Below are positions 14,601 through 26,200 of a stretch of DNA of 64,000 bases, piece after piece. Both the position numbers and the translations under genes were made by a program. Numbering within the stretch: the first letter of the stretch is position 1; every line of letters starts with the position of its first letter. The DNA is from Tetrahymena elliotti 4EA (taxonomy: Eukaryota; Ciliophora; Oligohymenophorea; Hymenostomatida; Tetrahymenidae), in assembly GCA_000231825.2 (NCBI GenBank), contig JH720334.1:547804-611803 (forward strand), read 5' to 3'. The notes under the pieces are model-generated. The model saw only the letters and a program-made list of their open reading frames with translations. It ran no database searches and was not told the DNA's origin.

Positions 14601-16088
14601 GATTGGCTTCTTATTTTTAGCAAAAGAATTTTCTCATTAGCTTATAGCTATAAGCAGTAAGCATTTGAAATGGCTTGCAATAAAGCTGAAAAACATACAA
14701 AAAATTACTCTTAGAAAATAAATTTTTAACAAAAAAATGATGATCATCATGTCAGTTAAATACAGAAAATTAGATCCATTTTAAAGAAGGCTTTAGGTGT
14801 TTTTAAAGTTGTGTAAATTTTATTTAACTACAATCATAAATGCTATTCAGAGATATTTTAAGCATTTGTTTATCAAGAAATTATAGAAATATTGATTTAT
14901 TTAGACCAAAAATACTTCACCAAACAGATTCAAACTTACTTTAATAAAATAAATTATCTAATGAATAAAATTTAAATTTAGAAATCCAAAATCAATTTAA
15001 AAATATTAACCTTAAATGACTACAAATTGAGTGAGGATACATAAAATTTGATTTAGGAAGAAGATTTTGAATAATTCAGCAATTAAAACCTAAGCAACAA
15101 CTCTCATTAAGAAATAAAATGCAATATGATTGATGTTATGAATAGCAGATAAAAATTCCTTTAAGGCTATCTTGAGCAAGCAAGAAATAATTATGTAGAA
15201 TCTATAAAATATTTTACATAAAGTTTGGAAGATGGAATGAACTACAGTCCCTATTTAAGAAAAAAAACGATGCTAAACATAATCAAACTTTTAGAGAAAT
15301 TATCCATTAGCTAAGATTTTATTGATGAATAAATTTTAAATTTGGAAAATTATCCTCATTTAGATCTTACTTTACTGCTATAAATAGATTCAATTTCAAA
15401 TAATTCTACTTTTGATAATTGTGTAGAGACTTTAGTGAAATTTAAACTTCTCTAACCTAAAGATAGAATAAAAGTTATAGTTTTTAATGAAAGCTTAGAT
15501 GAATTAATCCCATTTACTGTAATATAAAGTTATCATCATGCTAATTTAATGATAAGTACAGTTCAAAGCATAGCTAAACATTAATTATTATATTATAAAA
15601 AAACAAATATTAATATCAATTCACTAAGTTGGAAATAAGCTCTTATCGAATCACTATAAAACATTTAAGAACTTAATAACTAACAAAAGATAGATCTGAA
15701 TTCAATATTTAAAGAAATGAAAAGTAATATGAATGAAGAAAGTAGTTATGAAAAAATAATCTAAATTAAGAAAGAAATAAAGTAATTAAATCATTCTAAA
15801 TAAAATAAAAAAGTAATCATCTTATTCTCTAAACAATAAAATGCCCAACAAAAATTAACAATTAAATAAAATATTTTGCAGCTTCAGAAACCAATTGTCT
15901 TCCATATTACATCTGATTCATATATCTCAGAATATTAAGATGAAGAAGAAGAATAGATAAAATCGAAATTATTCTTATATGAAACTTTAACAGATGAAAC
16001 TCAATTAATGTTTTGTCTAAAAAAAATCAGAGGAGAAGAAAATAATAACCACTACAAAGAATTTTTTACAATCCTCAACTATTTTTGA
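11644..16088 (+). CDS. Array copy 2: two-pass membrane protein with Cache, TPR-like and vWA-like regions
   Basis: Exons are 11644-11756, 11910-12009, 12110-12173, 12240-12415, 12473-12594, 12666-12775, 12823-13019, 13076-13320 and 13376-16088, giving 1,279 aa. The first seven exons have exactly the same lengths as in copy 1 (113, 100, 64, 176, 122, 110, 197 nt), and every intron keeps its phase. The Cache signature is DPRCRSWY, the second TM is followed by GNYGYF, and the TPR-like region contains LYHFAKAKNTFQRL and SRCYFNLG. The vWA-like end has LTLLLQIDS, PKDRIKVIVF and NKKVIILFS. Introns 2 and 3 must both be spliced out to keep the conserved NNGQIK segment in frame. Role as for copy 1: inferred sensor or scaffold at a membrane. 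It begins 5,744 bp after copy 1. Confidence 0.85.
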
Positions 16089-17546
16089 TTGAGGATTTCT
16101 AAGTTTAATTAATTAATTTAAATATTTTCAATTTTGTTTTATATATTTTTATAGTTTAATTTATTTATATTTATATTTGTCAACCATTTTTCAAATTGGA
16201 ATATTAAAATTCAAATTGCAAGAAAGTAATAGTATATTTATTTTAAAATTAACAAGAGGGTAAGTTCTTTAGTATATATTTTAAAGATAAAATGTTTTAT
16301 TTTATCTTACACAATCATTTCACAAGATATGCAAGGTTAAAAATTTAATTGATGATCAAACTGACATGGCTTTACTTATCGAATTACATTTTATTTTGTA
16401 AAAGACTCAGATTGAGTAATTTTTAAAAAATTTATTACATAATAAGCTCTTAAAGTAAAGAGATAGAATTTAATTTATTATTTTTTATGAAAATTGGAGA
16501 TAACTATTGCACTTATTACTTTACAAAGTAGCATTGAAACTTATAATTCATAAAAAAAAGCATATTAGTTGATTGAAAACTAATTTGAAGTGTTATAAAG
16601 TTGAATTTGTTTTAACCAGTAGAGTATTCTTTGTATACTTTTAGGAAGGCTTGATTTCAAATCGATTGATCTTTTTAATTAGATTTTTAGGAAATAAAAA
16701 AACAAAAATATAATAAAGGAGTTTTGATATGGAGGTAAACTAAAATTAAACTTAAATAACTAATTTAAAATCTTAATAAATAAGCAATTATTATTTTCAA
16801 GCTAAATGATTATGAAAATATAATCTGAAGAAAATTATTATTAGAGTTAAAAAAGGTTTATTTGTTTGAAAAGATCACAGTATATCATATTACTGACAAA
16901 TTTTGTGAATATTTTAAGCTTGAATTTAAATTTTTATTTACAGCAAATACAAAATGATCGAGAAAAGTGAATTAGCTGAGTAAAATTAGGATTATTCGTT
17001 AGTTTGTTCATTCTCAAATCTATTAATTTTAAATAATTTATTTGAAAAAAAGTAAATAAGTTGATATTAAAATAATCTGCATTTTAAATTTGGTTTTATT
17101 TCCCCTGCTTTTAGCAACTGAGTTATTATTTATTAACTTTTTTGATCTGTGTAAGATTTACCATGAATTATGAAATTAAATTTATATAGTATTTTTTTGT
17201 TAACAAATTGAGAAGTGTAACCCCTATGTATTTTGGTTTACTGATATTTCAATTCTTTATTCCTTTCTTTAAACAAAATGACTTAATAATTAGCTTAATA
17301 AAAAAATTAAGTTTTTTCTTAATTACAAAATAAGTAGCAAATATTTCTTTAGCTTTATGATAAAAAACTTGAAAGCTTGGTTTCCAATTTTCTTATTAAT
17401 ATCGAAAATAAAATTTTTTGATTTGCTTTTTGTAATCAATCCTGTCTTTTAATTAAAGCAAGTAAAAAGTGAGCAAAAGAATTTTGATTTCAAAAATAAA
17501 TAATTTAATTTCAAAATAGTTAATTAAGTTTATTTTTCAGATTTAA
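16089..17546. other. Intergenic spacer between array copies 2 and 3
   Basis: This 1.46 kb AT-rich spacer separates two same-strand array genes. No open frame with recognisable content is seen on either strand, and I found no relic of the array proteins. Confidence 0.45.
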
Positions 17547-20500
17547 ATGAAGTTACTCATAATTAGGCTTGTTTCATCTGTATCAACAGCCATAATAGCA
17601 GGGGTTGCAGTATCTTTGTTTTTATTTTATAAAAGCCTTATGAATGCTCTTTTAACTTGGTAAAAAAAAACTAAATATGTTAAATTGTTGAAATTATTAT
17701 GCTTTATTGATATGAACATTTTCAATTTTTTTTATAATTTATTTTACAAATAGAAATGCAATTAATTCAAATATATTAATTTCAAATGTTAATAGGGAAT
17801 AAGATAGTATGAAATGGTGTATGGAATAACAACGGCAATCTCTTTACAACTAGCTCCTATCTCAATAAATATTACAAGAATACAGTTTTAATTAAGTATC
17901 ATTTTATATAATAGAAAATTGATTTTTGAGAGCAAAAGAATTGGTTTTGTTTATGATATTTTTATAAAAGTTATAGATATCGATGATTGTGATGAATAAT
18001 TTGATTGAACGATATAACAATAAATAAATATAGGGTACTTTTTATTTTGTTTTGATTTCTTGAATATTTTCTTAATTAAATTTTATACTTAAAGTCAATA
18101 ATAACTCTTAGTTTACAATTTGTTCTTACAGAGAACTGATTTTTAATATGTGTTCTAATGACGTTTACAAACAACTAAATTAGAGTAGCTATTATGTTGA
18201 TCTCTATTTTGTAAGAACTGATTTCTTATTTGATTTACTTTCTGAATAATAGCAAAAATTTATTTTAATGGTACTCACTTTATTTACTTATTCTACCATA
18301 AATTTTATCATATATTTTTTAAATAATAGAATAATTTATTATCTTTTTTCTCAAGAAGTGCATTTTACTAATCTTAAAACTAAGGCCTCATTAAAATGCT
18401 TATGATTTATAACTCAGACAGTACTTCTGTTTTGACAAGAATTCCATCAGAGTAACTTACACATTTTACATTTTGAAATTTCAACACCAAATAAATATTT
18501 ATAAATTTTTCAGATATTTAAATATAACTGACTCATCATACTAAACATGTAAAGGTTTAGGTTTTTTAGAGCCTTATGATCCTAGGTGTAGGCCTTGGTA
18601 TATATATGCTCAATAGCATTAAGGTATATAAATCTATATCTAACTTAATATTTAATTAAAGCAACTATATTCACAAAATAAAAATTATATATTCTTCTTT
18701 ATTAAATTAATTTCTTAGGTTACTTCTTTTATGAACCATACAGAGATGCAGTTAAAAAGAGTTTAATCATGACTCTATCAAGCTAAATAAAAGATGGCTC
18801 TAACTTTTAATCTGTAAATAGCATCGATTTTGATATGAGTGATATACTTAAGCTATTTGTTGATTCATAAAATTAATATTCAGTGACTTTTCATGAGTTT
18901 AATAATACTGTAATTATAACTAACTTCCACATTATTTCATATTTTTTTCTTACTTTGCCCTTTTTTATTTGTCTTTTATGCTTAAATAGATTTTTCGTCA
19001 TCCATAACTTAATGGCAATAGTGTTTTATCATGGGAAGATTTAGAATTCAAGAATATCTAGTAAAATTGTGTTACTAATGATGAGCAATAATCTTGCTAT
19101 CAAGAAAAGTAAGAATTCCAAAGATAATTAACAAACACCATAAAATTCATAAAATCTGGAAATTATTCTATTTATTAATAGAATAATTTAGATTAATTAT
19201 TTTAAAGTTGGTCAAAATTTGGTGTAAAGCAGTAATTTATTTTTGTATCCAAATCAATTAAATTTCAAATATCTTTTTCTTAATTTTTAGGCTTAGCTTA
19301 GTTTTTCCTTTGATAAGTTAAATAACTAAATATAAAACTCAACAACCATATTCTTACTCAATAATATTGTCTGGGAGAGTATTAGAAGATAAGAGTGAGC
19401 AATTTCATTTGTTTAATCTAATAAACATAAATTGGATTAAAATACCACTATTTATAGAATTTATAGCAGTCAGCATAATAATAGCTTTTTTCATTTTGAA
19501 TTATGGATATTTTTAAGTGATTCAAGTATAAAAACCAATAGAAATTTTGATTTAATTTTTAAAAGTAAGTCTAAAATAGCAGCGCTAAACCCAAATACAA
19601 AAACACTCAAAAAAAGTAGAAAAATTTAGTCTTGCTGTTAATGATTCTAAAATTTTAAATTTAAAGAGAAAGTAATCTGTTTTCTTAAAGAACGTAGTTA
19701 AATTAAAAAATGATGATTTATTTTCTCCCTCAAGCATAGATTGCTCTAAATAGATATCAAGAAATCCTTTTTTTAAAAATAAGAGTTATTTAATGAGTGC
19801 TGAGAAATTTAATTAAGAATCGAAATTTGCTCAAATTTTTTCAAAAGATAACCTCTTATAATAATGCGATATAGAAGAAGATGGAGTTGATTTCTCTTAG
19901 AAATTTGATAGTTTTAGAGATAAACGTAAGACAATATTAAGCTCATAATTAAATGCTAAAATCATTTTGACCACATCAAAAATATTAAGTTAATAAAATT
20001 AAGGAGAAGATGATAATTGTACTAAGTATAATTGTTAAAAGGCTACTTAAACCATAATTAGTTCTAATCATAGCCTAAAAAAATCTTATTTCTTAGAAGA
20101 AAAAAAATAAAATAATAAAATACTTGATGGATTAGACCCATTATTCTTAGAAATGAAAATCATTAAAGAAACTTTTTAAAATTTAGAAAGCTTGATTACT
20201 TACTAAATAGATGCTTAAACTTAAAATTCTGAGGATATTATGAATGGGTTGTTTCATTTTGCTAGAGCCAAAATGACTTTTTAAAAATTATAAAATTAAA
20301 ATGGTCTTGATAGAAGCTATTTTAATCTTGGAATTATTTACTTACTCAAAAATGATTATGATTTAGCTTCTGAGTATTTTTTATCTTCAATTTAGACTAA
20401 TTTAAATGCATTTGGAATCGATTACTAATAGTTACAAGTCAAAAACTATGCTTTCCCATAGTATTTTAAAAAAAAATAGCTTACTCAATTAAAAAAACAA

Positions 20501-21934
20501 ATTCTATGTCAATCATTTTGTTTAAAGTAACAAGTTTTAGAATAATTTTTGTTTGAATTAAAATTTCTTCTGAATCAAAATCATCAAAAATAATGTGCAA
20601 AAAATATTCTATCAATTCATAATAAAAATATTTAAAAATAATCAAGTATCTTAAAAAAAGTAATGGATAACTTTAAAATTTTAGAAAGTTTACTAAAATT
20701 ACCTAACTCTAATAAATCAGAAATATTTGAGCTATTTTTTTACACTGAAATTATAGAAGTATTAATTCTTTTGAATTACATTAATCATAATAAACAAATC
20801 TAATAATACTTTTAAAAAGCCTTTCTAATTGTTAATAAATTCTAGAATACTTATTCAAGAGATAAGTTTAAATATCAGCATTTTAATGTCAAAAAGTTTG
20901 ATAATTAAGATAGTATTATTATAGAGGAAGAATTATCAAATAGCTCTTTCAATGATTAATAAGATATTTATTAAGAAAAGAAGTTTATGATTTTCGAAAT
21001 TTGTAAATCTAAATTAGCATTCTTGTAAGGATAAATTGAATATTTTAGGGAAAACTATTTTTCAGCTATTGATTTTTTTACTGAAAGTGTAGAATTAGGA
21101 TACTTTTTTTGCCCCTTTTAAAGATAAAGAGTTATTCATTTACTTATCATATCATTTTAAAATATATCAATTAAATAAAATTTAATCAACTAATTTAAAA
21201 TTAATTTTTCTCCACATTTAGAAATTATTTTGCTCGTTCAGCTCGATTCTGTACTTTAAAATCTTAATCTTGATAGATTTTTAGAAAATATAAAACCTCC
21301 TAATTTTCTAACCAAAAATGATAGAATTAAAGTAATACTATTTGATAAAAAACTCAAAACTGTAATACCACTTACAAAAGTAGAAACTCCTCATCATTTT
21401 AAATTAATAATTGAGTCTTTTAAGCATAAAGCTTTTTAGATTTAACAAAATTATAATAAAAAATAACCAAATTTAGATTGGTAACAAGCCTTAAAATAAT
21501 CTGTTAACAACATTTTTAATTTAAATCTCCATTAATTATGTTCATTAAAAAGGCATATTAAGAATCATTAAAATTGTATGAAATTTCCAAAACAAAATTA
21601 TTTTAATAAAGAATTAAAACGTAATTTAAAAAAGTTAGAAAATAAAAAACAAGTTGTAATTTTATTTTCAAAATAATCTGATGATTACAGCAATTATGTT
21701 TTATTAAATTAATAATTTAAAAAAGGAATAATACAAGAATTTTAAAAAATTCCTGTTTATCATATGATAGATTAAATTAATTTAGATAAAAGTGTAAAAT
21801 AGTTTACGAATGAAAATTTCTCTTATGAACAAGTTTTCTTTGACAAATAAATAATAGAAAAACTTAATTAATTAAGAAAAGAAGAACAATTAAATTCTTC
21901 AAAAGAATTTATAATTGTTCTGAATAATCTCTGA
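17547..21934 (+). CDS. Array copy 3: two-pass membrane protein with Cache, TPR-like and vWA-like regions
   Basis: Exons are 17547-17659, 17796-17895, 17971-18034, 18095-18270, 18330-18451, 18514-18623, 18719-18909, 18990-19231 and 19291-21934, giving 1,253 aa. The structure is that of copies 1 and 2, with exon 7 six nt shorter. The Cache signature is DPRCRPWY. The second TM is IPLFIEFIAVSIIIAFF and precedes LNYGYF. The TPR-like region reads LFHFARAKMTFQKL. The vWA-like end has LEIILLVQLDS, KNDRIKVILFD, TPHHFKLI and KKQVVILFSKQ. A TGA in intron 2 makes the gene look broken if the intron is missed; with it removed the whole frame is open. It is the most divergent copy in the cytosolic region, and its 3' flank contains decayed pieces of the same C-terminus. 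Confidence 0.83.
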
Positions 21935-22022
21935 ATAAAAATTGTATCAAATTAAAATATATTTGTTGATAAACCTTTCAATACAAAAATCAAAAAGAAT
22001 AATAAACCACAAAAATAAAAAT

Positions 22023-22208
22023 GAATTTAATAAAGAATTTAAAAATAAAATCAAAAATTTTGAAAATAAAAGGCAAGTATTCATCTAATTTTCAAGATAA
22101 TCAGAAAATATTGATAAAGAGCTCATAGATAAGTTAAGTTAGTTAACGAAATAAGGGAAATCCTTTGGTTAATATTAAGAATTGTTCACTACCCTAAATT
22201 ATCTTTGA
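22023..22208 (+). pseudogene. Relic of the array vWA-like C-terminus
   Basis: Starting 88 bp after the stop of copy 3, a 61-codon frame ending in TGA resembles that gene's own last ~120 residues with an internal deletion. EFNKEFKNKIKNFENKRQVF matches the copy 3 stretch around NKELKRNLKKLENKKQVVIL, and the end KLSQLTKQGKS..ELFTTLNYL parallels KLNQLRKEEQL..EFIIVLNNL. No upstream exons or start context are present. It is best read as a decayed tandem duplicate of the gene's 3' end, not a gene. Confidence 0.65.
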
Positions 22209-22479
22209 ATTGATATTATATCATAAACAAAAACAAGATAGAAATACCTCAAGATGAAATGGAAGAAGCAAAAATAATATTTTAAAACTAATTATTTTAT
22301 TTACAAAAATTAAAACACATCATCTATTTATCATAACGTTTAATCTGTTTAATAAATATAAATATTTGATTCTTATAAATGATTATTGCTAAAAATTAAC
22401 AATATTTTAAAAAATGCAAAAACTATAACAGATTTTAAAAATCAAATCATTTTTATGTAAAATTTAAAGGAATTCAAAA

Positions 22480-23289
22480 AAGTTAGTAAATAAATTGTTT
22501 TGTGAGAGAAAAAATAACTATGTAATTATTTTTTATTGTTCTACATATAAAGACTTTATAAATGGAGTTAAATTTTTTAATTATCACAGTTTGCTCTTTA
22601 ATGTATTTATTTAATTAGAACTATGTAATCTAAATTGTTGGATTCAACTTTATTAGAAATTTAACATCAGAAAATCTAACTCAAACTTTGAAAAAGAATA
22701 AGCAAAATTACTTTATTCTAAAGAATCTCTAATTTTTCTTAATAATAAATAACATTTTAAGCAAGGTAGAACTTTTTTTAGTAATAAGTATGAATAATTA
22801 TTTTTGATTTAATCAGAATACAATATTTAAAAATAGAAAATGGAATTTTTTAAATTATTTATAAAAAATAATGAAGATTATAAGTAAATGAGAGATTTTT
22901 AAAACTTGGTTTTTTCCAACTTTTATTAATTACAAGATCTCATAAAAATTAAATTTTCTTTTGTAAAAAGGTAAGCTATTCAGTACTTTAATAATCCTTT
23001 TATTTAAGAGTCATATTTTTTTTAAATGAAAATCAAAATACATTCTTCTTAAATTAGAAAGAAATTACTTTTAATTAAAAACCAGTTGTGTAAGAATAAA
23101 GCTCATATGAATTTAGAACCTTTAAAAAGTAAAGTTGTAATTGTTTTTGATTATTCAACTTTTTCTAAACAAATTTATGCAAATAAGCCTTACAATTTAA
23201 TTGTTATCATAAAGTAAAGATAAAGAAAGTAAAAAATAAATTATTTATTCTTATATTTTTTTGAACAAAAGTAGTTTCTTATAATATGA
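22480..23289 (+). pseudogene. Possible second, older relic of the array C-terminal region
   Basis: One frame stays free of TGA for about 270 codons and ends on the TGA that overlaps the start codon of copy 4. Most of it is not recognisable. Near 23110-23160 it reads EPLKSKVVIVFDYSTF, which resembles the vWA strand KNDRIKVILFDKKL of the array proteins, and further upstream a QAIQYFNNPFIQES segment resembles the second TPR-like patch (QSIEYFTQSLEEG). No intron structure or start can be assigned. It could instead be a chance open frame, so this is a weak call. Confidence 0.35.
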
Positions 23290-26200
23290 AATTGCTAATA
23301 GTCAGACTGATCATCACTGTATCAATTCCTATTGTTATTGGAGTGGCTATTAGTTTATTGATTTTTTATAAGATGTTATGGAATGCTTTGTAGACATGGT
23401 AATTATTTTCATTTGGATTGATTTCATAATCTCAAAAAACATAATTTTTTAATAGGGAATATGATAGCTTAAATTGGGTAAAATTAACCTAGGAACAGAT
23501 TTTGCATAATTCAGTTTACTGTTAGTAGCTAATAGAAACATATGGCTTCAACTAAGTAACATTTTTTTTTGAATATTTTAAAAGAACTTTATGGTTTTAA
23601 AAAATATTACATTATTTTTTTTTAATAAAGCTACAATTACACTTAATAGTTATAAATCGCCTCACTTTAAAATACTACACATCTCAAATCAAATGTATTC
23701 AAATATTTTTTTTGCCAATTAATTATCCTCAACTATCCTTTCTCTCCATAGTCAACCAGATAGCCACATTTCTTAAATGCTCCTATAGGGAATTAATATT
23801 AAATGAGTGTTCTTAAGATATTTATACACAACTTAAACAAAGCCCTTTTTATGTTGATCTATACTACGTTAGAGAAGTTTTTAATTTCAATAAGCTAACT
23901 TAATAACAACAAGAGTTTATTATTATGGTAAATGAATTAAATGCTTTTTAGTCATTCATAAATACATATTTTTTCTTCTTAAGAATCAGTTTATTTCATT
24001 TTATGGAAGAGCTGCTGTAGCTACCTCTATGAAAGAAGAGTTTTTTAAAATTGAGATAGCCTATAAAGCAGATTCTACTTCAATTTCAACTTATTAACCA
24101 TCGAGGTAACTTTTCTTTGTAAAAAAAAATGTTAAAAATGTATGATTAAACTAAAATTAGATACCGTAACTATAGTGCTTCAACATATCAGACTTGTATG
24201 GGAACTAATTTTACTGAGCCGTTTGATCCTAGATGCAGATTTTGGTATATATATGCTAGTTAAAATGAAGGTATTTTAAATTAAAAACAGGAATTTATAT
24301 CTATTAATTTTATTTTCTAAATAGGCTACTTTTTTTATTAACCTTATTTGGATGCTATTGATTCGAGCTTAGGAATGACTCTCTCTTCTAGAATAGATTT
24401 TAATTCAGAATTTAAATGTGTAAGTAGTATTGACTTTTAAATAAACTCAATAATTTAAATGTTCAAAGCTACAAATAGCTAAAACTCCTATTCTGTTCTT
24501 TTTCATGAATTTAACAATACTGTAATAATTTTTTTAGTTTAACAAAGTTATTTTATTCCTTCTTAACCTAAAATAGTTCATTTTTCAAATAAATCATAAT
24601 ATTACTTTTACAAAAAAGAACCAAAAGTTTTTATTTTCTATCTTTTTATGGAATGTTATTTATTACAATCAAAAAATTATTCTATAAAACAACCAAAATG
24701 AAAAAAATTTAGTTAATATTAACATGTTAGAGAAACCTCCCAAAAATACCTAAAAATTAAAATTTTTGAAGAGAATAAAATCTAAATTTGAAAATTTATT
24801 TTAATTTATTTTGAAAAGATAAGATAAAATTTAAATTTACATTGTTTATTACTTAAATTAGATATTCTATCATCCTTTTCTTAACAAATCTAATGTAATA
24901 TCATGGAATGATTTAGAATTCAATAATATGACATAAAATTGTGTCGATGAAAAGCAACAGAATTCTTGTTAGCTTGATCATTAATCATTTACTTAGCAAT
25001 TAGATAAAACAGTACAGTTCATAAAAACATAAAATTACAGTATAGAAAAGTAAAATAATACAAATAGTTTATATTAATATTGGTCAAAATATGGGGTTAA
25101 TTTGTAAATATTTTTTTTTCTTTTATTGGAAAGTAAATATTTTTTTAAACTAATAGAATGAGCTTGGTGTATCCAATTAGAAGCTAATTAAAAAGATATC
25201 CTACTTAGTAGCCTTATTCTTTCTCAATAATTCTTACTGCTAAAATAATAGTAGACTAAAGTGATTCTTTGAGATTATTTAATATATTAGATGCAAATAT
25301 TATTAAGATTCCTCTTATTATTGAATTTGTGATATTAAGTGGTCTAATATTTCTATTTATAATAAACTATGGCTATTTTTAAATTTATTAAATATCATAT
25401 CCTATAGATTTATTGATTTTATTTTTAGAAAAAAGCTATAGAGATCAGCAATAATATTAAAAAGCTACAAAAACTTAAACAAAATAAAACCAAAAAAATA
25501 AGTTGAATTAATATACTAAAATGAATACAATAAATTCTCCTTAAAAAAAACCTATCTCAAATATAAATAAATACAATCAAAAAGATTCTAATGAATTTTC
25601 TTTTAATACAGCTTAGAATAAAATTAAATCACCTTTCAATCATATTTTTGAAAGATAGAATAGTTAGCTCGATTAATCTCATTATAATTTCAAAGAAAAG
25701 ATTTTAAATTAGTATGAATCTTTAGAAAATAATCTTAATGTTTAAGATTTTATTGATGAAAGTAAAATATTGAATTAATAATCTTGTTTCAACAATTAAT
25801 CCCCTACGAATAAAAATTTAATTAAAGATTCTCCATAAAATTCTTTTGATAAGTCGAAATTAGGATTTATAACTTATAGAGGAACCGAATTTTAGTTAGT
25901 TACAAGAATAGCAAATAGTTCTAAAGATGCCGATACCTTCGATTTTTCACAATTTTAAGATTCAATGTAAGAAAAAGAAAATGGATCATCTAAAATACTC
26001 TCTGGTTTAAAACCTCTCTTCTATGAAATGAAAGTTATTAAAAAAACTTTTTAAATGCTTGAAAATGTCATAAATTAATAGATTCAAGCATATTCTTAGG
26101 ACTAATAAGATGCTCTGAAATCTCTTTTCCATTTTTCGAAAGCCAAAAATATATTTTAAAATCTTTAAAACCTAACTGGAATGAGCCGTTGCTATTTTAG

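Noticed and set aside
16560..16665. tRNA-like word (TTCAAATCGA) after a partial A/B-box-like stretch
   Set aside because: No cloverleaf with paired acceptor and anticodon stems could be drawn around it.
17796..18100. Array copy 3 first appeared to be a pseudogene with a TGA and frameshift after FNQ
   Set aside because: Aligning the four paralogs shows a GT..AG intron at 17896-17970 and another at 18035-18094. Removing both restores the conserved NNKQIQ segment and exact exon lengths.
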